Notes: generated by a model not told the origin, from the sequence alone. 64,000 nt of DNA from an uncultured Bacteroidales bacterium (GCA_902782465.1 CACZNH010000003.1:62001-126000); one strand, 5' to 3'. Shown: positions 8,535 to 17,211, counted from the first letter of the stretch. A program made the numbers and translations.

Positions 8535-10670
8535 TTATCTCATCACCTTAGCAGCGGTGGTGGTGCCGTCGGTATAGGTGGTGATGACGATGGTAGCTCC
8601 GCTGGGGCTGGTCATCTCCTGACCCATCATGTTGAAGTAACGCACGCGTGACACGGTCTTGCCTGCCAGCTGCTCATCAACACCCTGGCTCACCTTGGCG
8701 GGAATAACGACCTCGGTGTTAACGGTATTCATCACCTTGTCACTATCCTGTGAAGTAGCCACTACGATAACGGTAACATCCTCCTCACCACGTTCGATGG
8801 TGTAAGGACTCTCGACCTCCTGGCCATCGACATAGAGGATCACCTCGCCCTTACCAGCAGCTGTAATGACAACAGTGTTCACACTGTCAGGCATCACTTG
8901 AGCCTTGATCGTAGGAATTCTTGTCATCTCGGTGTTGTTGACATACATGTCGGTATACTGCTTCTTGGCACCATTGGTGAGCGGGCGGCTGATGAAGGCG
9001 ATGACATTCAGCTTCTCGATGTTCCATGCCTCGGGGATGGTAAGTTCAAAGGTGTTGCTGTAGGTCTCGCCATCCTTGTTCAGAGCCACACCCTTAACGG
9101 TACCCAGCGCCTGACGCAGCACACCGTCGTGACGGTACTTGGAGGTCCAGCGGCCATTGTTGTACTGACGGTAAACGATGCTGTCCTCGGTAAGATAGAC
9201 CGTGAGCTTTGCATCGCTGCCCATCATCTCGTCGAAGTCGGCAGTCACGTCACCCGAAATGGTCACCTTAGCCTCACGGGTCTTCAGGTCAACCTCATTG
9301 TTGATGTTGATGGTGGCAAAGGTGGGCATCGTAGCCGTGATATGGTCATAGAACTCACCCAACATGTCGGCCAACTGGTCGTGGTAGCTAGCATTATAGC
9401 CCAGACCATTAGCGATGGTGGCATCATCGGACCAGCCGGGCATACGGTCGAAGGAGCCGTAAGGCCAGCCATCGCATCCCTCGTAGGAGAAGATGGAGTC
9501 GCACTGTGCAGTATTGGTGGGGTCAACACTGTTCATGTTGCCGTGGATGGCGACACGGGCGATGTCGTCACGCTTGCTTTGCAGCACCTCAATCAACGAG
9601 GTTCCCAGCGGGCAATAGGTGCAGCTGTTGCTGGTGAACTGCTCGAGCAGATGTTTCTGGCGCGGGAACATGTTGGACATGATAAAGAAGTCGTAGCTCA
9701 GCGTGACAGGATTCTCGATGGCCTCGCCATTGAGCGATGCAGGCACTACAGAGATCTTGTGAGCGCCGTTCTCAAGACTCTCGGTAGCTACCACACCCGC
9801 CATTTCAACGAATTGGTTTGCGATAGCCTGGTCGTTGGTGAGTTCACCCACCTTGACGTCATCAACCATGACATCCAGCACGAGGGCACCCGGCTCGATG
9901 GTGCCGATGCCGCCGTTCTTCAGGGTAACGGTGTAATTCAGTTCATCACCGGCCTTGATGTACATGCTGGAGGCGGTGAGACGCTCCATCCTCAAGGCAT
10001 ACTCGGGGAAGTGGTCACTCTCGACGATGCACTGAATGCTCAGGTTGCCATAATCATCCAGACCCACGTCAAACCAATCGGTCTGCCCCCCAGAGGTCAG
10101 ATAGACATAGCTGGGAGAAATGGTTCCGACCTCAACAGCCGAGATGGGATAGTTGCTGCTGGTCTGCTTGTAATCAAAACCGATAAACAGACCAGTCCCC
10201 TCATCATCGCTAATCTCATAGGGAGGATCAACGGGGATGACATTCCAACCCTGAGCGTCAACGTTGCAAGTCCACTCGGTGAACTCGCCACGGCCTTCGG
10301 CCGTCGTGGGGGCGGCAAACACACGGGTAACGGGGGTTGACGCAGCAAGGCCCACACGGAAAGCGACAATCTTGCCGCCACGGAACGCGAGCAACTCGCC
10401 AGGGGTCAACTCGGTAGCAATGGGCAGAACACCAGGCAAACCTGTAATTCCCAGACCGTCAACAGCCACCTCGTCGGTGTCGTAATGGCCCAGAATCATC
10501 TGGTTCGGACCCAATTCTGCACGAGCGGGAGCTTTGAAACTGTTGTTAAAGGTGCTCATCACACCCTCGCGCTGCAGGACGCCCGTGAGGGTAGTTGTCC
10601 TGAGCGACTGCGCTGTCATGACCATGGGAAACAGCATGGCAGCCAGTGATAAGAGTAATAATTTCTTCAT
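8535..10670 (-). CDS. Omp28-family secreted protein with CxxC motif
   Basis: 711 residues. The signal peptide is MKKLLLLSLAAMLFPMVMTAQ. The first half (about 25-330) is beta-rich, including a CARDB/Ig-like stretch (AGDELNYTVTLKNGGIGTIEPG). The Omp28/thioredoxin-like domain begins near residue 335 with LLEQFTSNSCTYCPLG; its CTYC motif falls near residue 348. A short segment near the C-terminus (VRYFNMMGQEM, then DGTTTAAKVMR at the very end) resembles the Bacteroidota type IX secretion sorting domain, pointing to surface delivery. It is the last gene of an operon that also holds a smaller Omp28 lipoprotein, a DUF6029 barrel and TlpA. Family assignment is firm; a redox role rests only on the CxxC. 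Confidence 0.85.
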   Translation of the reverse strand: MKKLLLLSLAAMLFPMVMTAQSLRTTTLTGVLQREGVMSTFNNSFKAPARAELGPNQMILGHYDTDEVAVDGLGITGLPGVLPIATELTPGELLAFRGGKIVAFRVGLAASTPVTRVFAAPTTAEGRGEFTEWTCNVDAQGWNVIPVDPPYEISDDEGTGLFIGFDYKQTSSNYPISAVEVGTISPSYVYLTSGGQTDWFDVGLDDYGNLSIQCIVESDHFPEYALRMERLTASSMYIKAGDELNYTVTLKNGGIGTIEPGALVLDVMVDDVKVGELTNDQAIANQFVEMAGVVATESLENGAHKISVVPASLNGEAIENPVTLSYDFFIMSNMFPRQKHLLEQFTSNSCTYCPLGTSLIEVLQSKRDDIARVAIHGNMNSVDPTNTAQCDSIFSYEGCDGWPYGSFDRMPGWSDDATIANGLGYNASYHDQLADMLGEFYDHITATMPTFATININNEVDLKTREAKVTISGDVTADFDEMMGSDAKLTVYLTEDSIVYRQYNNGRWTSKYRHDGVLRQALGTVKGVALNKDGETYSNTFELTIPEAWNIEKLNVIAFISRPLTNGAKKQYTDMYVNNTEMTRIPTIKAQVMPDSVNTVVITAAGKGEVILYVDGQEVESPYTIERGEEDVTVIVVATSQDSDKVMNTVNTEVVIPAKVSQGVDEQLAGKTVSRVRYFNMMGQEMTSPSGATIVITTYTDGTTTAAKVMR

Positions 10671-10836
10671 AAAAAAGTAGCAATTTAAAATAGTTTATAT
10701 GTTGATTAATCAGTTGTCAGTTGATAAAACTACGAATTACGCGAATCTAACGAACCTTTAGCTCAGCGAAGCCAATCATTATTTGGTGTAATTAGCGAAA
10801 TCCGTTGTTTTTCCACACGCCACTAAAGCCTATCTA

Positions 10837-11529
10837 TCATGACTTCATGATGATAGCGATAACCGCATTGATGTCGCTGATGTTGACAGCGCCATCACCG
10901 TTCACATCGGCCACGGCAAAGTCGGCACGGGGCTTGAGGATGTAGTCGATGATGAAGTTGATGTCGCCGATGTTGACAGCACCGTCGCCATTGACGTCAC
11001 CCGGGAGGCCAGGCTGGTCATCACCCTTCACGAATTTCAGCGTCAAGCTTGGGCCATAAGCCATGTGCTCATATTGCGGGGGGAAGGAGCTGACCTGCTC
11101 CATCACCTCAATGGTGAGTTCTACAATGCATGAGCCATCTTCCTCAGGGAACCACTCGCTCTGTAGGTCTTGAGGATTGAACATGAGCGATCCTTGATTG
11201 GTGATGTACTTGCCCACTTCAGTCTGCTTAACGCAATTGCTGGGGAAGCACAGCTGGTAAAAGCCGTTATCCAGTTGTGTGATATTGTATCGCATACGCA
11301 GGAAGTTGGACGACGGATTATCCATCTTCTTGACCGACAGGCCCGAGTAGATAACCTCGACGCCCTCGTCATAATCCTCTACCTGGTTGCGCACCACGGT
11401 GGCACCGTTCTCGATTTCATTGCCATTCTCGTCAATGAAAACGAAACTGCGGTCGATGTCTTGTGCCGACAGCTGACTTGCCGTCAGCGAGGCACCCATT
11501 AAAAACAATAAAGTAAAAATCTTTTTCAT
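10837..11529 (-). CDS. Secreted protein with C-terminal dockerin-like repeats
   Basis: 230 residues with signal peptide MKKIFTLLFLMGASLTASQLSAQ. The central region (about 23-170) is a beta-rich domain I do not recognise; its stretches FVFIDENGNEIENG and LRMRYNITQLDNGFYQLCFP are typical of a secreted Ig or jelly-roll fold. The C-terminal 55 residues are two dockerin type I-like calcium loops (GDVNGDGAVNIGDI and ADVNGDGAVNISDI). In Bacteroidales such tails end many secreted proteins and do not imply a cellulosome. The gene lies between the two Omp28 genes, 15 bases after the upstream stop at 11545, so it is probably co-transcribed. Confidence 0.8.
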   Translation of the reverse strand: MKKIFTLLFLMGASLTASQLSAQDIDRSFVFIDENGNEIENGATVVRNQVEDYDEGVEVIYSGLSVKKMDNPSSNFLRMRYNITQLDNGFYQLCFPSNCVKQTEVGKYITNQGSLMFNPQDLQSEWFPEEDGSCIVELTIEVMEQVSSFPPQYEHMAYGPSLTLKFVKGDDQPGLPGDVNGDGAVNIGDINFIIDYILKPRADFAVADVNGDGAVNISDINAVIAIIMKS

Positions 11530-11544
11530 ATCGCGGTAATTTGA

Positions 11545-12345
11545 TTACATAAGTTTGGATTTAGACACCTGGCGCACGCCTGTATCATCATATAGGAAGG
11601 TGACAATCGAGCAATGCTCGGGCACCCACGTTGGATCTAACTTGATGGTATAATCCTTTTGCGACACCTCGCCATGATTCACGCTCACGTCATCGCCCCA
11701 CATGTCGTTGACGCTGGCACGGAACACATGCATGTGGTTATAATGCTCCACCCTGGAGCCGTCGGGCATGGACTGGAAACTGTCGATACTGTCCTCGACG
11801 AGCCACACCTGCAGCTTGCCGCTGACGCGAGTCGAGTCCAGTCCCACGGTCTGCACATGAACATGTGCATCGCGCGTCTCACCGTCAAACAACGTGACGG
11901 CCATCAGCGAGACGGGCGCCTTAAAGCCAAGTTCGTAATTCACGCCACCCGCCCAGTCGGTATAATTGAAGGGCATCGAGCCGAACAGGCGGTCCACCAG
12001 GCCCACAGGCTGTGACGACAGGTTCCATTTGTTGAAATACTGGTCACCGACCTCGGTGTACAGGGGCGTCGGCTCACCCTTGAGTTTTGAGAAGGGACCC
12101 GAATGGATGGCCACGGCGATGACCACCGAGTCGCCATATTCCTCGACCAGGCGCTCAATCTCGTCGGTGGCACGCGGGCAGTTCACGCAGTACTGGCCCG
12201 TGTAGTCCTCAATCAAGACGGCACGGCCCACCTCAGGCGGTTCGATATAGGTGAGGCGCTCGTCAAGCGACACATTGTCACAAGCGGTCATGAGCAATGC
12301 AGCCGTTGCCAACAGAATCATATATTTCATTGTTCTCATTGTCAT
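11545..12345 (-). CDS. Omp28-related lipoprotein with CVNC motif
   Basis: 266 residues. The N-terminus has a lipoprotein-type signal ending LLMTAC (Cys22). Residues 45-60 read IEDYTGQYCVNCPRAT, the Omp28/thioredoxin-like active-site region with CVNC at 53-56, followed by VVIAVAIHSGPFS. It starts two bases after the stop of the DUF6029 gene (12348), which indicates translational coupling. ATGs at 12339 and 12330 are alternative starts that keep the lipobox. It likely acts on the periplasmic face of a membrane, possibly in disulfide exchange with the TlpA protein encoded upstream; that function is inferred. Confidence 0.85.
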   Translation of the reverse strand: MTMRTMKYMILLATAALLMTACDNVSLDERLTYIEPPEVGRAVLIEDYTGQYCVNCPRATDEIERLVEEYGDSVVIAVAIHSGPFSKLKGEPTPLYTEVGDQYFNKWNLSSQPVGLVDRLFGSMPFNYTDWAGGVNYELGFKAPVSLMAVTLFDGETRDAHVHVQTVGLDSTRVSGKLQVWLVEDSIDSFQSMPDGSRVEHYNHMHVFRASVNDMWGDDVSVNHGEVSQKDYTIKLDPTWVPEHCSIVTFLYDDTGVRQVSKSKLM

Positions 12346-12347
12346 CT

Positions 12348-14000
12348 CTAGAAAGTGTAGTTATAGGACAACGTGAAGCCGCGTGTTGCGGGCACCCAGC
12401 GGCAAACGCCTCCCGAACAGTTGAAGCCGGCATCGGTGCGGCCATAGCCCGCCTGGATGCGGTGTGACTTGAGACTGTAGGTCACCAATGCCTGATAGAA
12501 ATGCAGCTTGGTCACGCCACAGTTCCACATATCACTCACCGTGAACATCCAGTGAGGAGCCCAGGAGAGCTCGGCCAGTCCAAATGCCCAGTCGCCGTCG
12601 TCGCCCTCACAGAACTGATACTGCAGTTCACAGCGCAACGTCAGTTTGGGCGAGAACTTGTATTTTCCGTCGGCAATCAGGATATTGCTGGTAATCATGC
12701 CGCCGTGTCCTTCGATAACGGTCATGTTGTAACGCTCGTTCATGTACATGAGAATGAGCGAGAAGTCACGGGTGAGTCGCTTCTCGAGCTGCACGTCGAT
12801 GTCCTGGTAATAGGTCTCGTCGCCCATCTTGAAGAAACTGGACTTGTAGCCTTCGCTACCTATCACACGGCCCTCGGCTAAAGGATTCTTAATTCCATCC
12901 TCGTCGATGCCGCGCACGTGCGAGACATTGAGTTTCAGCTTGGTGCCATACTTGCCGCCCAGCGCCGTACCTTTCTTGAACGTATAGCCGAACTCGCCCT
13001 GGAAAGCCCATTCTCCATCAAGATTGGTGGCATAGGGATATTGTGCCGCCAGAGCGTAGGTCTGGTCGTGGGTAAAAGCGGGAAGATGGTTGATGAAACT
13101 CGAGGTACCGCTCATGCTGCGGCGGCTACGGAAGGACATACCCTGGCTGCGCTTGGCCTGCAACAGGATGCTCATGCCCTTCTTCGAATAGGAGGTGCTG
13201 AGCATCGCCACAGTGCCCTTGCCGTAATGATAACCGTTGTCAAAGGAGGGGTCCTGTGACTTCTGGGCATACTCGGCAAGAATCGAAAAACCCTTGTGGG
13301 TCAGATTCACGCGGGCATCCCAAGCGTTGACAAACTCGGGCAGATGCAGACGATGTGTCACGTCGAGGAAAATGGCATCATCGCTAGGCTTCTCATATTT
13401 GTTGACCCAACTGCCGCCCACGGTGATGTGGGTGTCATGCGAGGCCAGCGCCTTGATGAAGTGGTCCAGCCCCACCTCCATATCAACACCACTCACAAGG
13501 GCATCGTTGTGTTCCCAGTAACGGCGCTGTTTGCCGGAGAGGGCTCTCAGGGTGACGCCGTCAACAGGTCTGAAGTTAAGGTGAACACCACGCAGGGCGT
13601 TATCGATGCCCAGGGAGCGTTCCTCGTATGTCCTCAAAATGAATCCCGACCCGAACTGTTCGTAATAGTCACCCACGGTGAGTTCCACATTCCCGGTATG
13701 GCCCTTGACATAGAAATGGGGTACGCCCCACCCCTTGAAATCGGGCTCATAGCCAGGCAGCGGATACTTCAAGAACTCAAACCGCACACCGGCATCCACA
13801 TTCTTGCTGCCCAGTTTCAGGTCAACATAGGTATTGGTCAACACCTTGTCGTCAGAATGTTCCGTGCCGATGGCGTCATCGTCTTCAGGAATAAGTATGT
13901 CGCTCTGTATGCTACCGCTGAGGGTTACCTGTGCACACAACGGCATTGCCATGGCCAGAAAGGCCATTAGCAGCAAGGGTTTCAGTTTTCTCCGATTCAT
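12348..14000 (-). CDS. DUF6029 family outer-membrane protein
   Basis: 550 residues with signal peptide ending PLCAQ. The mature protein is rich in alternating hydrophobic/polar strands (TNTYVDLKLGSKNVDAGVRFEF, VELTVGDYYEQFGSGFILRTYEERSLGIDNALRG) and ends in aromatic LSYNYTF, the pattern of an outer-membrane beta-barrel. The YYEQFGSGFILR and RGVHLNFRP region is characteristic of the DUF6029 family, whose members commonly sit beside TlpA and Omp28 genes in Bacteroidales. It is the second gene of the operon, 45 bases after tlpA. Function is unknown; a barrel partner for the CxxC proteins is inferred. Confidence 0.8.
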   Translation of the reverse strand: MNRRKLKPLLLMAFLAMAMPLCAQVTLSGSIQSDILIPEDDDAIGTEHSDDKVLTNTYVDLKLGSKNVDAGVRFEFLKYPLPGYEPDFKGWGVPHFYVKGHTGNVELTVGDYYEQFGSGFILRTYEERSLGIDNALRGVHLNFRPVDGVTLRALSGKQRRYWEHNDALVSGVDMEVGLDHFIKALASHDTHITVGGSWVNKYEKPSDDAIFLDVTHRLHLPEFVNAWDARVNLTHKGFSILAEYAQKSQDPSFDNGYHYGKGTVAMLSTSYSKKGMSILLQAKRSQGMSFRSRRSMSGTSSFINHLPAFTHDQTYALAAQYPYATNLDGEWAFQGEFGYTFKKGTALGGKYGTKLKLNVSHVRGIDEDGIKNPLAEGRVIGSEGYKSSFFKMGDETYYQDIDVQLEKRLTRDFSLILMYMNERYNMTVIEGHGGMITSNILIADGKYKFSPKLTLRCELQYQFCEGDDGDWAFGLAELSWAPHWMFTVSDMWNCGVTKLHFYQALVTYSLKSHRIQAGYGRTDAGFNCSGGVCRWVPATRGFTLSYNYTF

Positions 14001-14003
14001 GTC

Positions 14004-14046
14004 ATTTAAACTAGAAACTAGGGACTAGAAACCAAAGACTAAACAC
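14004..14046. repeat. TAG-bearing short tandem repeat between tlpA and the DUF6029 gene
   Basis: Read on the minus strand the spacer begins with the tlpA stop TAG and continues with imperfect heptamers of the type TAGTTTC/TAGTCCC. This is one of several stop-codon-containing tandem tracts in the window. Confidence 0.6.
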
Positions 14047-14534
14047 TATTGTTCGAGGTGACGCACTTCATCCAGCAACTCAGCCTCGGCGCCGTCAGTA
14101 TAGCCGCTGTGCTTGCTCACGATATTGCCTTGACCGTCAATAACGACTACAAAGGGAATCATCTGGCCGCCCAGCGCTTTCAGCAACTCGCTGTTGGGGT
14201 CGAGCAACACCTCATATTCCCACTCATTCTGGTCCACCAGGGGCTTTACCTTGTTGATGTTCTGGCCCTGGTCGATGCTCACGGCGTAAATCTTCAAGCC
14301 GGTTTCATCCTGCCACTCGTCATAGACCTCGGCAATTGCCGACAGCTCGCGGTTGCATGGTTTGCACCAGGTGGCAAAGAAGTCAATAATGAACGGCTTG
14401 CCACCGTTGTTGAGAGTGTCGCAGCACACCGACGTGCCGTCGATGGTCTTCAGCGTCACGGCTGGCAGCTGGGCACTTGCCACGCCTATACCGGCCAGCA
14501 AGCACACGATGATGGATAACAATATCTTCTTCAT
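14046..14534 (-). CDS. TlpA-family thioredoxin-fold protein
   Basis: 162 residues, signal peptide ending GVASA (about residue 21), then a TlpA/ResA-like fold. The active site FFATWCKPCNREL has CKPC at 57-60, and the cis-Pro region is MIPFVVVIDGQGNIV. Exported TlpA-like proteins reduce disulfides in periplasmic or surface substrates. It is the first gene of the 14.5-8.5 kb minus-strand operon and has its own -7 box 40 bases upstream. An extra CC pair at 37-38 is unusual but outside the active site. Confidence 0.9.
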   Translation of the reverse strand: MKKILLSIIVCLLAGIGVASAQLPAVTLKTIDGTSVCCDTLNNGGKPFIIDFFATWCKPCNRELSAIAEVYDEWQDETGLKIYAVSIDQGQNINKVKPLVDQNEWEYEVLLDPNSELLKALGGQMIPFVVVIDGQGNIVSKHSGYTDGAEAELLDEVRHLEQ

Positions 14535-14572
14535 ACAATTCTACTATTATTATCTATTTTGGTTTAAAGTTG

Positions 14573-14580
14573 CAAATATA
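14573..14580 (-). promoter_or_regulatory. -7 box for the tlpA-Omp28 operon
   Basis: The minus strand reads TATATTTG (TAnnTTTG), 39 bases before ATG 14534. A -33 TTTG is not clear at the expected distance. Confidence 0.6.
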
Positions 14581-14661
14581 CTAAAATTCAGATAACAAGC
14601 GATTATTCCAGCAAAAAAAATGCCAGAATGTCTATTATTCATTATAAAAACTGAAAACCGG

Positions 14662-15867
14662 CTAACGGGAGGCGCGGTAATAGAGGACTGCGGCGATGAT
14701 GATATAGACAAAGTTGGGAATCCACATGGCCACGCGGGGACTGGTGTAACCCGACACGGCAAACGTCGAGGTGACGGTCATGAACAGAATGTAGGAGAAA
14801 CTCAACAACAGTCCCAAACCGATGTTCAGACCGATGCCGCCACGCACCTTGCGCGACGATAGCGACAGGCCTATAATGGTGAGGATAAAAGCCGCGGCCG
14901 TCATGGCGATGCGCCGCTCATATTCAATCTCAAAGTTCTTGATGTTGGCGACGCCTCGGGCCTTCTGCTTGGCGATATATTCCTTGAGTTCGGGAGAGGT
15001 CATCGTCTGCTCGTCGTTCTTGGAAATGAGGAAGTCGCGCGGGTCGATGTTGAGCAGGGTATCCATTACGGCCCCCTTCTGGAGTGTCTCCTTCATGCCG
15101 TTGAAATCGCGGATGGTGTAGTTGCGCACGGTCCACAGCCCCACGGAGTCATACTTGATGGTTTCGGCAGTCAGGCGCGACTTGAGGGTGTTGCCGTCAA
15201 ACTTCTCCAGCGAGAAGCGGAAACCGCTGCGCGTGGTGTTGTCATAGCGTGCCATGTAGGCCATCACGCCAGGCTTGACCTGCAGCTGGATGTTGTCGCC
15301 ATAGACGACCTCCTTGTTCTTGACCCACTTGTTGGTATAGGCAATACGTTCGATGTTGGCGGGAGGGATGATATACGCAGCCAGCAGGTAGCTGCCCAAT
15401 GCAATCACCGCTGCCGAGAACAGGTAAGGCAGGGTCAGGCGGTGGAAACTGATGCCGTTAGAGAGCATGGCGATAATCTCGCTGCGGTCGGCAAGACGCG
15501 AAGTGAAGAAAATCACCGAAATGAAGGTAAACAGCGGGCTGAACTGGCTGAGGATGAAGGGCAGGAAGTTCATGAAATACTGGAAGACGGTGGCCTTCCA
15601 GGGTGCAGTGAGCACGGCATCCAACTTCTCGTTGATGTCGAACATCACCACGATGGCAAACAGCAGCAGGATAGCGAAGAAGAAGGTGCCCAGGAAGTGC
15701 TTGATAATGTAGCGGTCAAAGCGCTTAACATAGTACCAGGGACGACGCGATTCGTCTTTCTTGGAGACCTCCGAGTTCTCTGAGACCTCCGAGTTCTCCG
15801 AGTTCTCCGAGTTCTCGGTAATCTCGGGAATTGCAACCTGCTCTATGTCTTTGAGTTCCTCTTCCAT
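14662..15867 (-). CDS. LptF/LptG family lipopolysaccharide export permease
   Basis: 401 residues from ATG 15867 (a GTG lies one codon earlier). After a 45-residue acidic leader comes YVKRFDRYIIKHFLGTFFFAILLLFAIVV, the first transmembrane helix of the YjgP/YjgQ family, then three helices in the first half, a periplasmic jelly-roll-like domain and C-terminal helices. LptF and LptG form the membrane part of the LPS transporter that feeds the Lpt bridge. The leader contains an in-frame 9-base repeat (ENSENSENSEVSENSEVS, residues about 17-35), unusual for the family. It follows tgt in the same direction, an arrangement common in Bacteroidales. Confidence 0.9.
   Translation of the reverse strand: MEEELKDIEQVAIPEITENSENSENSEVSENSEVSKKDESRRPWYYVKRFDRYIIKHFLGTFFFAILLLFAIVVMFDINEKLDAVLTAPWKATVFQYFMNFLPFILSQFSPLFTFISVIFFTSRLADRSEIIAMLSNGISFHRLTLPYLFSAAVIALGSYLLAAYIIPPANIERIAYTNKWVKNKEVVYGDNIQLQVKPGVMAYMARYDNTTRSGFRFSLEKFDGNTLKSRLTAETIKYDSVGLWTVRNYTIRDFNGMKETLQKGAVMDTLLNIDPRDFLISKNDEQTMTSPELKEYIAKQKARGVANIKNFEIEYERRIAMTAAAFILTIIGLSLSSRKVRGGIGLNIGLGLLLSFSYILFMTVTSTFAVSGYTSPRVAMWIPNFVYIIIAAVLYYRASR
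15775..15830. repeat. In-frame 9-base repeat encoding ENS/EVS in the LptF/G leader
   Basis: Units of the type GAGTTCTCC/GAGACCTCC (plus strand) repeat about six times. Near-identical 9-base units occur outside genes at 23083-23109 and 25446-25482. Confidence 0.75.
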
Positions 15868-15871
15868 CACT

Positions 15872-15960
15872 CCTATAACCTAAAGCCTAATGCCTAAAGC
15901 CTAAAGCCTAAGACCTAAAACCTAAAACCTAATGCCTAATACCTAAAGCCTAAAGCCTAA
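15872..15960. repeat. Heptamer tandem repeat (TTAGGNN)12 between tgt and the permease gene
   Basis: On the minus strand about twelve units of TTAGGCT, with variants TTAGGTA, TTAGGCA, TTAGGTT and TTAGGTC, run from the tgt stop codon to just before the permease start. The last codons and stop of tgt lie inside the repeat. Because 7 is not a multiple of 3, TAG appears in all three frames. Confidence 0.95.
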
Positions 15961-17080
15961 CTTGCACATCGTGCAGCATCTGCCGTTTCCAGGCGGGGAA
16001 GTCGCCCTCGATGATGTGCTTGCGGGCCTCGCCCACGAGCCACAGATAGAAGGCCAGGTTGTGGATGCTGGCAATCTGCATGGCAAGGATTTCCTGAGCG
16101 ATAAACAGGTGACGCACATAGGCCTTGCTGTAGATGTGGTCAACAATCGAGGGACCATCCTCCTGCAAGGGGGTGAAGTCATCGGCCCACTTCTTGTTGC
16201 GCATGTTCATGATGCCGTGACGGGTGAAGAGCATGCCGTTGCGGCCGTTGCGCGTGGGCATCACACAGTCCATCATGTCCACACCGCGGTCGATGGCCTC
16301 GAGCATATTGGCAGGTGTACCGACACCCATCAGGTAGCGGGGGCGGTCCTGCGGCAGGATGTCGTTAACAATCTCTATCATCTCATACATCACCTCGGTG
16401 GGCTCTCCCACGGCAAGGCCGCCGATGGCGTTGCCGTCGGCTCCCAGGTCAGCGACAAACTTGGAGGATTCCTGACGCAGGTCCTTATAGACACAACCCT
16501 GCACAATGGGGAAATAGGCCTGACTGTGGCCGTAACGGGGCTGGGTGTTCTTGAAGTGCTTCCAGCCGCGGGCGAGCCAGTTATGGGTCAGCGTCAACGA
16601 CTTGCGGGCATAATTATAGTCGCTGGTGCCCGGCGGGCACTCGTCCAGCGCCATCATGATGTCGCTGCCGATGCTGCGCTCGATGTCCACCACCTTCTCG
16701 GGCGTGAACAGGTGTTTGCTGCCGTCGATGTGGCTGCGAAAGGTCACGCCCTCGTCGGTCAACTTGCGGTTATCGGCCAGCGAGAAGACCTGGAAGCCGC
16801 CGCTGTCGGTCAGGATGGGGCGGTCCCATCCGTTGAACTTGTGCAGGCCGCCAGCCCGCTCGATAATGTCCATGCCGGGACGCAGGTACAGGTGATAGGT
16901 GTTGCCCAGAATAATCTGCGCCTTGATGTCCTCACGCAGTTCAGTCATGTGGACTGCCTTGACGGCGCCCACCGTGCCGACAGGCATGAAGATGGGTGTC
17001 TCGATCTGGCCGTGGTCGGTCGTGATGAGGCCAGCGCGGGCATTGGTGCCGCTGGGTGTGGCTATGAGTTGATAGTCCAT
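15950..17080 (-). CDS. tgt: Queuine tRNA-guanosine(34) transglycosylase
   Basis: 376 residues, the usual length. Signatures include ATPSGTNARAGLITTDHG at the N-terminus, LTDSGGFQVFSLA (Asp of the base-binding/catalytic site), GGLAVGEP and MDCVMPTRNGRNG (nucleophile Asp region). It exchanges G34 for preQ1 in GUN-anticodon tRNAs; queA at 48453 encodes the next step. The last 90 residues contain no cysteine, so the C-x-C-x2-C...H zinc site of classical bacterial Tgt is absent. Its terminal codons run into the heptamer repeat. Start ATG 17080 follows a -7 box at 17107-17114. Confidence 0.95.
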   Translation of the reverse strand: MDYQLIATPSGTNARAGLITTDHGQIETPIFMPVGTVGAVKAVHMTELREDIKAQIILGNTYHLYLRPGMDIIERAGGLHKFNGWDRPILTDSGGFQVFSLADNRKLTDEGVTFRSHIDGSKHLFTPEKVVDIERSIGSDIMMALDECPPGTSDYNYARKSLTLTHNWLARGWKHFKNTQPRYGHSQAYFPIVQGCVYKDLRQESSKFVADLGADGNAIGGLAVGEPTEVMYEMIEIVNDILPQDRPRYLMGVGTPANMLEAIDRGVDMMDCVMPTRNGRNGMLFTRHGIMNMRNKKWADDFTPLQEDGPSIVDHIYSKAYVRHLFIAQEILAMQIASIHNLAFYLWLVGEARKHIIEGDFPAWKRQMLHDVQVRL

Positions 17081-17106
17081 TCAGTCGTTGTTCTAGAAAA
17101 ATCGTG

Positions 17107-17114
17107 CAAAGATA
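17107..17114 (-). promoter_or_regulatory. -7 box for tgt
   Basis: The minus strand reads TATCTTTG, a perfect TAnnTTTG, 27 bases before the tgt start. Confidence 0.6.
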
Positions 17115-17152
17115 GTGTTTTTTTTGCAGAGAAGGCAAGTTAATACAATTTA

Positions 17153-17189
17153 AAAAGAAAAGGCCAGTGACGTCTCGTGCCACTGACCT
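17153..17189 (-). terminator. Intrinsic terminator after the 17.2-kb secreted-protein gene
   Basis: The minus strand carries AGGTCAGTG/CACTGGCCT (9 bp, one wobble) followed by TTTTCTTTTT. The same hairpin with one change recurs at 17979-18007 behind the neighbouring paralogue-like gene. Confidence 0.85.
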
Positions 17190-17211
17190 CCTCAGCAGGT
17201 TATCTTTCGTT

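Noticed and set aside
8898-10340. 480-codon plus-strand frame
   Set aside because: Antisense to the Omp28 gene, which has a signal peptide and family motifs; the plus frame has none.
15872-15960. CRISPR array
   Set aside because: Units are 7 bases with no spacers; it is a simple tandem repeat. No other direct-repeat/spacer pattern was seen.
15962-17143. 393-codon plus-strand frame
   Set aside because: Antisense to tgt, whose identity is certain.
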